Source: Eubacterium sp.
GTDB lineage: Bacteria; Bacillota; Clostridia; Oscillospirales; Acutalibacteraceae
Direction: 5' to 3'
Length of the DNA stretch: 32,792 nucleotides
NCBI GenBank assembly: GCA_022772725.1
Contig: JALEZT010000036.1
Location: 1-32,792 of the forward strand
The notes beneath the pieces were generated by a model. It saw only the letters and a program-made list of their open reading frames with translations, was not told the origin of the DNA and searched no databases. Of the stretch, positions 26,217 to 32,792 are shown piece after piece. How positions within the stretch are numbered: the stretch's first letter is position 1; each line of letters opens with the position of its first letter. Both the position numbers and the translations under genes were made by a program.

Positions 26217-27533
26217 ATGAACGATAAAAGGCAGTCTTCATCGGTTTTATTCGGCGACGAGCTTAAATATATGATTCCTTGTATAAAAACAAATCAACCA
26301 CTTCTTGTGCTGGGTGGAACCGATGCAAATGGCGTACAAGCAGGAATTCCGATTGATTCTGCGATTTTAAGTCGTCATATTATGTTGTTAGGAGGCATAG
26401 GAACAGGAAAAACAAATGCGTTTTTTCAAATTGTTAACCAATTAAATAATAAGATGAGCCAAGACGATGTAATGGTTATTTTCGATACAAAAGGCGATTT
26501 CTATAAGGAATTTTACACAGATGGCGATGTTGTAATCAGCAACGACAAATTTGCAACAGGGTATGACGGACTTGATTATTGGAATATATTCAATGAAATT
26601 GAAACCGGAGAACACCTAATCGAAAGCGTTATAGAAATTTCAAAGAGCCTTTTTGCCGAGCAATGTAAAAAAACGAATCAAATATTTTTTCCAAATGCAG
26701 CAAAAGATATTTTTATGGCTTGCTTATTACACTTTATGCGTTCTGTTCCTCCAAAAAACAGAACAAATAAAAATCTCATTAATTATATAAATTCCACTCC
26801 AACATCTGAAATTAAGCAAATGCTTGATTCGTATGATGATTTAAGAGCAATGAAGAGCTATATTGAGAAAGAGGATTCGGCTCAAACCCAAGGCGTAATG
26901 TCGGTTCTTCAACAAGTTGTGAGGGAGGTTTTTGTTGGGAATTTTGCAAAAACGGGAACTCTTTCACTAAAAGGTCTTGTAAGAAAAAAAGGAAAAAGGA
27001 AAATCTTTATAGAATATGATTTGAGTATCGGAAAGATGCTCTCTCCGATTTACAGCCTGATGTTTGATATGGCAATTAAGGAAGCATTGAGTAGAAAAAG
27101 AAGCACAGGTAGCGTGTATTTCATAACTGATGAATTTAGGCTCCTTCCCAACCTTGAACATATAGATGATGCGGTGAATTTCGGAAGAAGTCTTGGAATT
27201 AAATTTATGATAGGCATTCAAAATGTTGAACAAATATATGAATGCTACGGAGAACAAAGAGCAAGAAGCATATTAAGCGGATTTTTAACCAGCTTCTCTT
27301 TCCGTGTTAACGATGCAAAATCAAGAGAGTATATTCAGCAGCTTTATGGCAAAAACCAAAAGGTTGAAGCATATCTTCCAACAAATCAGAGCAAGGGATT
27401 AATAGAAAATCAGAGAGAAGCAAATGTTGTTGAGGATTGGGATGTTTCAAATTTAATTATAGGTCAGGCTATTATAGGTATGCCGAATGTTGAGCCCTTC
27501 ATATTTAGATTTAACGAATATATTACAAAATAA
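26217..27533 (+). CDS. TraG/TraD/VirD4-like type IV coupling-protein family ATPase
   Basis: Walker A LLGGIGTGKTNAF (26391-26414), Walker B VMVIFDTKGDFYKEF, YWNIFNEIE, VYFITDEFRLLPNLEHIDDAVNFGRSLGIKFMIGIQNVEQIYECYG: T4CP motifs. ATG 26217 (GTG alternative at 26211). Confidence 0.88.
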   Translation: MNDKRQSSSVLFGDELKYMIPCIKTNQPLLVLGGTDANGVQAGIPIDSAILSRHIMLLGGIGTGKTNAFFQIVNQLNNKMSQDDVMVIFDTKGDFYKEFYTDGDVVISNDKFATGYDGLDYWNIFNEIETGEHLIESVIEISKSLFAEQCKKTNQIFFPNAAKDIFMACLLHFMRSVPPKNRTNKNLINYINSTPTSEIKQMLDSYDDLRAMKSYIEKEDSAQTQGVMSVLQQVVREVFVGNFAKTGTLSLKGLVRKKGKRKIFIEYDLSIGKMLSPIYSLMFDMAIKEALSRKRSTGSVYFITDEFRLLPNLEHIDDAVNFGRSLGIKFMIGIQNVEQIYECYGEQRARSILSGFLTSFSFRVNDAKSREYIQQLYGKNQKVEAYLPTNQSKGLIENQREANVVEDWDVSNLIIGQAIIGMPNVEPFIFRFNEYITK

Positions 27534-27546
27534 AGGAGTGTATTAA

Positions 27547-29070
27547 ATGCTTTGTAAAGAATGTGGATGTCCGATTAATCCGGATGATCTTTTCTGCGGA
27601 AATTGCGGAGCTAAAATTGAAAAAGAGCAGACTGTTGAAGAATCAACAGAAAAGGAAGCGGTTAGTTGCGAAAATCCATTGCAGCAAGAAGAACCGGAAG
27701 CGAAGAAATTAAGTGCAAATAAAGAGGAGGGCTTTGATCCGTATAGCTATAAGCAGGGAGTCGAGTCTTCTGTTGAAGATAAATCAGAAGCTTCAGAAGT
27801 AAGCAAAGAAGAGAAGCAGGAAGAAACGCAGGAAAAAAAGCAGGAAGCACCAACCGAGCAATCTCAAACAAAAAAATCAGGCAAAAAATCAATAAAGATA
27901 AACAAAAAGGCATTAATTGCAATAGGAATTGCAATCATTGTAATAATCGCCGCAGCTGTGGGTGTAAATGCGGCTAAAACAAAGTTCGCACCTATAAAAA
28001 CCGCTGAAGAATTTGCCAATGATTTGTTTTCAAAAAATTGGAACAACGTTTACAATTTGATAAACATTGAAGAAAGCGAATTTGTGAATAAGGACACATT
28101 TATAGCTATGTGTGAAAACAACCCGAATTGCTTTGTCGTTGATTTGAACACAGCAACCTATTATGATGTTTATTGCACATCCGGCGGCGAACCGGGAATG
28201 GAAAGGTCTTTATTTACTATGTCGTGTGTAACCGAATATGGTGATGAAGACATTGAATTTGTAGTTGTAAAGGATAAAGACCGTTTTTGGTTTTTTGATA
28301 CATATAAAGTGGAGATTACATACAGCCCGATAGTATCATATAGGATTTATGCACCCTCCGATAGCTCAGTAAAGGTTAACGGAATAGAAATAGCTTATGT
28401 TGAAGAAACAGAGGAAGATTATGGCCATTATGGCATTGATAAAATTCTACCCGGTAAATATACACTTGAAGTTTCAAGGGAAAATTGCGAAAGCTATAGT
28501 GCAGATGTTACTGTTTATAATAGATTTGAAGCCGAAAGCGGAGAGGCTTATTGGGGAGATGAAGAGGATTACGAAATGGTGAACGGCGGAGGAACAGATA
28601 ACCGTTATTATGTTTCTCTTTATTATACAGATGAATATGTTAAATCTGTTGAGGATACCGCAATATCGCTTATGACTTCCATGTTGAAAAAAGCGGCGGC
28701 GTGTAATAGTGATGTTTCAGATATTCCGTTCACAGATGAAGCCGCAAAGCAATATGCAATAGAAGAACTTAATGAATCAATAGAAGATATTGATGTTAAT
28801 ACCGATGATTCATATTATACATACGGGGATATTTCTATTGACAGTTTAACAATAGACCGTGAATATGACGATATTATATATTGTTCATGGAATAATGATT
28901 ATACCTACTATTATGATTTTATTTTAAAGTATTCGTATTCATGGAACTATAACGGCTCTTATTATGAGGATTCAGGTGTTCGTGATCGCACCGCCTATCC
29001 GGATATCACAATTGTAAATGTTGACGGCGAATGGAAAATTGATGATATATCTTTTTATATGTATGTTTAG
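27547..29070 (+). CDS. zinc-ribbon, single-TM protein with extracytoplasmic TcaA-like domains
   Basis: CKECGCPINPDDLFCGNCGAKIE zinc ribbon; K/E-rich linker; TM KALIAIGIAIIVIIAAAVGV; extracellular APSDSSVKVNGIEI...LPGKYTLEVSRENCES. Confidence 0.72.
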   Translation: MLCKECGCPINPDDLFCGNCGAKIEKEQTVEESTEKEAVSCENPLQQEEPEAKKLSANKEEGFDPYSYKQGVESSVEDKSEASEVSKEEKQEETQEKKQEAPTEQSQTKKSGKKSIKINKKALIAIGIAIIVIIAAAVGVNAAKTKFAPIKTAEEFANDLFSKNWNNVYNLINIEESEFVNKDTFIAMCENNPNCFVVDLNTATYYDVYCTSGGEPGMERSLFTMSCVTEYGDEDIEFVVVKDKDRFWFFDTYKVEITYSPIVSYRIYAPSDSSVKVNGIEIAYVEETEEDYGHYGIDKILPGKYTLEVSRENCESYSADVTVYNRFEAESGEAYWGDEEDYEMVNGGGTDNRYYVSLYYTDEYVKSVEDTAISLMTSMLKKAAACNSDVSDIPFTDEAAKQYAIEELNESIEDIDVNTDDSYYTYGDISIDSLTIDREYDDIIYCSWNNDYTYYYDFILKYSYSWNYNGSYYEDSGVRDRTAYPDITIVNVDGEWKIDDISFYMYV

Positions 29071-29135
29071 TTTTTAATTCCGCAACTATATTTTGATTAT
29101 ATTTGCTATTTTTTATAAAAGGAGGCGTATCTTAT

Positions 29136-31622
29136 TTGAAAAAAACATTATCGAAAATAATCGCAATATCCCTATTACTTTCGATATTATTATCGGCGGT
29201 CAGCACCTGCTATGCAGAAACGGTATTGTCTGTAACCGATATCGGCAAGGAAAGCAAAAAGGTTATCAATATCGTTTATGACGATTCCGGAAGCATGGTT
29301 AACGGAAACGAAACGGATGTTTCAAACAGCTCAGCGTATGTTGCAACATGGGCACAGGCAAAATATTCGCTTGAAGCCTTTACGGCTATGATGAACGATG
29401 ATGATGTGCTGAATATTTATTGTATGTCAGGCGCAGGGAAATTGGCAAAAACTGTTAAAGGATCGGATCGTAAAGACGGAGTTGATGAAATCCATTCGGA
29501 TTTTAAAACGGGTGATTATAGCGTATTAACGCCGATTCAAACTCTAAAAGCGGCATACGAGGGACTTTCCGACAGCAAATATAACGATTGCGAAAAGTGG
29601 CTGGTTGTTTTAACCGATGGTGCCTTTACCGTGTCAAACAGCAGTGGCGAAAAGGTTAGCGATTCAGAGGTCAGCAGACTGTTGTCGTCCTATGGGTCGA
29701 GTCTTTCCGGACGGTTAATTTACATACCGATAGGAAGCAGTGCAAATGAGTACCAAGGCTCGGAGTTTAAAACCCTCAAAGCTTCAAGCGGAGAAGAAAT
29801 ATTAAGCCAAGTTAAAGCGGCAACAGAATATATTTATTCGGGAAGAGACAAAAAAGAAATTTCGGAAACCTCAATATCGCTCGGCGTATCAATGAAAAAA
29901 ATTATTGTTTTTGCTCAGGGCGCAGGGGTTGAAATTGAAGGAACAAGCAAAGGTCAAATATCAAATAATATTTCTGTTAAATACACAGACGCAGAAAACG
30001 CCGTAAAATATGATAATTCAAAAACGACATTCTCCGGCAATGAGGATAAAATTAAAACCGATAATTCTTTGCAAGGCGTTGTTGCAACAATTGAACCAAA
30101 CGGCGACTGCATAGAGCCGGGGCAGTTAAATATTTCTTTCGGTGATGTAACCCCTAAATCATATACAATTTATTATGAGCCCGCAGTTAAAGCATATTAC
30201 TCGCTTGAAAAGGATGGGGTAGAATACATATCAAGTGAAAATCCAACCGATGGAGGTTCACTCAATCCCGGAACATATAAGCTTACTGCTTATATAGCAG
30301 ATGCCTTCCAAAAAACAGAGGATTCAAAGCCTCTTGATGTGTCCGATGCACAGGAAATTCAAGATATAAACTTTGATCTAACATTAAGTGGAAGTGGCGT
30401 TGTCGGAGGTTCGCAAGCCTTTTCAACACAGGAGCTTAGAAACGGAGTAAATGTTGAATTGGAAAAAGGCGAAATAGAATGCGACGCTCAGGCTTCGATT
30501 CTTTACGGAAAGTATGCCGTTGATACAACCGCCTTATCCAATGCATTCGGCAATATAATTGTTAAAGACACTTATAGATTAGAGGTTTCGTATGAAAAGC
30601 CGACAGCAGATCTTTTGAGTTATCGCTTTAAGAAAACAAATTTCACTCTTCATTCATTAAAGAAAATTGATGATAAAGAGGATATGATTAAAGCAATTGT
30701 TACTTGCTATGACAACAACGGTAATAAGGTTGATATAACAGAAGAGCAATGGGCAACGGTTAACGCTCAAACGGTTAAGATCTATAACGGAGAAAAAACA
30801 AAGGTTCAATATGATCAAAACGCTTTTGATTTTCATGTTGAAAACGGTTGCGGAGTGTTTTATCTATGTCCTCAGTATTGGACGGAAAACGATAAAGCAG
30901 ACAAAGGAAAAACAACCCATACAAATTATTTGCATGGCAAGCGATTTTGCGAGGTTAGAACTGAATTGAATTTGGATATATCTGATTCGCTTGCATATTC
31001 AACCTTGGGAACCGAAGCAGCTAAAAAATCCACAACCTATGAAATTGCTCTATGTATTTTGCATACAATAGCAGCTGCGATAATTTTTATTATTATTATA
31101 GGTCTTATATTTAAGAAAAAGCTTCCTAAAACAAAGAGAGCAAAAGCAGAGCTTGACGGATACTATTATAAATCAATTGATGAGGACGGCAATGTTGTTT
31201 GGAGACCGGAGGATGAGCTCGGATCGGACAAATGGATTAGCATAGAGATCTCATCTTTCATAGACTTTATAAGCAGAATAGTGCCGTTTATGAGTCAAAG
31301 AGGCACTGTTAAGCTGCCGGGAGTTACAAATCTTAAAATTAAGGCAACACAGATGACCGGAAAAAGAACAAGGGTTCGATTGATGAATCCCCCATCTAAT
31401 TTTGAGAGCATAAACGGCTCGGAAGATATTGGGGATGGAAACCGATACATTAGAACCTCAAAGGGCTCTATAACTAAGGAAACTCTTGAGAATTTGAAAA
31501 AAAATCATAAAAAATATGAGTTTTCAATGACAGGCATTAGGTTTGGGTCAGATATGAATGACGGAACATTTGCGGCATACAAAGGTTTAAGCTTTATTAA
31601 AGAAAGGAAAAAGAGAAAATGA
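29136..31622 (+). CDS. secreted/membrane-anchored vWA-domain protein with C-terminal TM and cytoplasmic tail
   Basis: TTG start at 29136 behind AAAGGAGG; signal peptide KKTLSKIIAISLLLSILLSAVSTCYA; MIDAS VYDDSGSM (DxSxS, 29280-29297); TM IALCILHTIAAAIIFIIIIGLIF followed by a basic cytosolic tail. Confidence 0.85.
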   Translation: MKKTLSKIIAISLLLSILLSAVSTCYAETVLSVTDIGKESKKVINIVYDDSGSMVNGNETDVSNSSAYVATWAQAKYSLEAFTAMMNDDDVLNIYCMSGAGKLAKTVKGSDRKDGVDEIHSDFKTGDYSVLTPIQTLKAAYEGLSDSKYNDCEKWLVVLTDGAFTVSNSSGEKVSDSEVSRLLSSYGSSLSGRLIYIPIGSSANEYQGSEFKTLKASSGEEILSQVKAATEYIYSGRDKKEISETSISLGVSMKKIIVFAQGAGVEIEGTSKGQISNNISVKYTDAENAVKYDNSKTTFSGNEDKIKTDNSLQGVVATIEPNGDCIEPGQLNISFGDVTPKSYTIYYEPAVKAYYSLEKDGVEYISSENPTDGGSLNPGTYKLTAYIADAFQKTEDSKPLDVSDAQEIQDINFDLTLSGSGVVGGSQAFSTQELRNGVNVELEKGEIECDAQASILYGKYAVDTTALSNAFGNIIVKDTYRLEVSYEKPTADLLSYRFKKTNFTLHSLKKIDDKEDMIKAIVTCYDNNGNKVDITEEQWATVNAQTVKIYNGEKTKVQYDQNAFDFHVENGCGVFYLCPQYWTENDKADKGKTTHTNYLHGKRFCEVRTELNLDISDSLAYSTLGTEAAKKSTTYEIALCILHTIAAAIIFIIIIGLIFKKKLPKTKRAKAELDGYYYKSIDEDGNVVWRPEDELGSDKWISIEISSFIDFISRIVPFMSQRGTVKLPGVTNLKIKATQMTGKRTRVRLMNPPSNFESINGSEDIGDGNRYIRTSKGSITKETLENLKKNHKKYEFSMTGIRFGSDMNDGTFAAYKGLSFIKERKKRK

Positions 31623-32792
31623 GTACAGGAAAAACTTACGAAGAATTAATGATTGAAAGAAACGAAAGAGCTATTGCTCCCAATATTTTTATCGGCCTTG
31701 GCGGACAAGGCTGCAAGATGGTTGCTCAGCTTGCCAAAAAAGCAAAGGAAGAGCATAGCCCTGCCAAGTATCTTAGCTTTGTTGCTATTGATACGGATGT
31801 TAATGAGCTGAGAAAGATAAAAATGGTTGCAAACGAGGTTGTTACAGTTCAAACCTCTTCAAGAATGACAATCGGGGAATATCTTGAATATGACCATAAT
31901 GCAAGAAACAATTGGTTCCCGATAAATGACATTATTCTTGATAAAACTCCCAGTGAGGGCGCCGGCCAAATTCGTGCAATTTCTAATTTGGTTGCGCACA
32001 ACGCAATAAGAGAAGGCGAATTTACTGCTATAAACGACGCAATAGACGCCTTGTTCCCGTTGAGCGACGATGATTATGAGCAGTCCGTTCATGTTACAAT
32101 TATGGGAACTCTTGCCGGAGGAACCGGTTCGGGTCTTGTTTTGCCGGTTGCTCTTTATGTTAAAAATTACTTGGAGACAATCAGACAGCAGAAATCAGCT
32201 GTAATAAGAGGCTTCTTCATTTTGCCCGATGTTATGGAAAGTGTTATCACTAACGAGGTTGAAAGAAAGAATCAGTATTCAAATGCCTATGCTTCTCTTC
32301 GTGAAATTGATGCATTTATGAGACGCCCGTATGATGTTGGCCTCCAAAAGAGATATCCTGATTTAAAGGTTATTATCCCGAAGGTTGGCGGAGACGGCTA
32401 TGATGAGTTCAATAACGCACCGTTTAATTTCTGCTTCCTCTTCAATAAAATCAATAATAAGGGAACATCTATCACAAATAAAGATGACTTGCTTATGCAG
32501 GCAGTTGAATGTGTGTATGATATGTCGATTTCTCCGATTTGCACAAAGGTAAATTCACAGGAAGACAATATTATCAGAGAAAAAATCTCATCAGGAAACA
32601 GATCAAGCTATGCAGGTGCAGGCGCATCCAGACTTGTATATCCCTATAAAGACATTGTTGAATATGTTGCACTTCATTGGGCAAAGAATTCAATATCCCA
32701 AAAATGGCTTGAAGGCGATCAATATATTATTGACCAACAAAAAGACAGAAATGAGGCAATGAACAGCGGTTCACTTGTTGATGCATTTGATG
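31619..32792 (+). CDS. tubulin/FtsZ-superfamily protein (Tubulin_2-like), 3'-truncated by window end
   Basis: ATG at 31619 overlaps the vWA TGA. Frame reads MSTGKTYEELMIERNERAIAPNIFIGLGGQGCKMVAQLAKKAKEEHSPAKYLSFVAIDTDVNELRK...SEGAGQIRAISNLVAHNAI...VHVTIMGTLAGGTGSGLVLPVALYVKNYLE...: FtsZ-like GxGGxG start and GGTGSG (32117-32134) nucleotide-binding signature; open to window end. Confidence 0.88.
   Translation, partial: MSTGKTYEELMIERNERAIAPNIFIGLGGQGCKMVAQLAKKAKEEHSPAKYLSFVAIDTDVNELRKIKMVANEVVTVQTSSRMTIGEYLEYDHNARNNWFPINDIILDKTPSEGAGQIRAISNLVAHNAIREGEFTAINDAIDALFPLSDDDYEQSVHVTIMGTLAGGTGSGLVLPVALYVKNYLETIRQQKSAVIRGFFILPDVMESVITNEVERKNQYSNAYASLREIDAFMRRPYDVGLQKRYPDLKVIIPKVGGDGYDEFNNAPFNFCFLFNKINNKGTSITNKDDLLMQAVECVYDMSISPICTKVNSQEDNIIREKISSGNRSSYAGAGASRLVYPYKDIVEYVALHWAKNSISQKWLEGDQYIIDQQKDRNEAMNSGSLVDAFD

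Noticed and set aside
26217-27533. Calling the locus an ICE/conjugative element from the VirD4-like ATPase
   Set aside because: No relaxase, VirB4-like or other T4SS genes are present in the window.
17920-32792. Definite genomic island or prophage call
   Set aside because: No integrase, transposase, phage structural gene or duplicated tRNA 3' end is visible in the window; kept only as a hypothesis.
31619-32792. Calling the last gene canonical ftsZ
   Set aside because: The glycine-rich signatures fit the superfamily, but the flanking sequence and the gene context do not match cell-division FtsZ.

Overview
Low-GC Firmicutes/Clostridia-like chromosomal window. About 1-17.8 kb is ordinary housekeeping and metabolic DNA: dCMP deaminase (5'-truncated), HAD hydrolase, DegV, BirA, GH25 lysozyme, glycyl-tRNA synthetase, a DUF975-type membrane protein, a metF / MetH-activation-domain / metH operon on the minus strand, rplM-rpsI, an XRE regulator coupled to a GH31 glucosidase, a DUF2804-like protein and a DNA-deoxyinosine/uracil glycosylase-like protein. 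Three intergenic spots in this half carry related modular palindromic repeats (GTAGGG...CCCTAC). A tRNA-Asn (17920-17995) separates this half from an accessory region. The accessory region has two minus-strand genes (a 2H-phosphoesterase-like protein and a large protein with two C-terminal TMs), followed by a compact plus-strand array from 20403 to the window end. That array encodes a CASTOR/POLLUX-like RCK ion channel, a small membrane-anchored protein, a zinc-ribbon/PH-like membrane protein, a 96-aa protein, an HExxH protein with a long acidic repeat tail, a TraG/VirD4-like coupling ATPase, a TcaA-like zinc-ribbon membrane protein, a membrane-anchored vWA protein, and a tubulin/FtsZ-superfamily protein that runs off the window (31619-32792+) and is missing from the supplied ORF track. 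This array is the best candidate for a poorly described multi-component system: a bacterial tubulin-like cytoskeletal protein with a vWA receptor, a coupling ATPase, a channel and a metallopeptidase-like partner. A candidate H-type pseudoknot leader before the DUF975 gene is a second lead. All family calls were made by eye from motifs; no database search was run.
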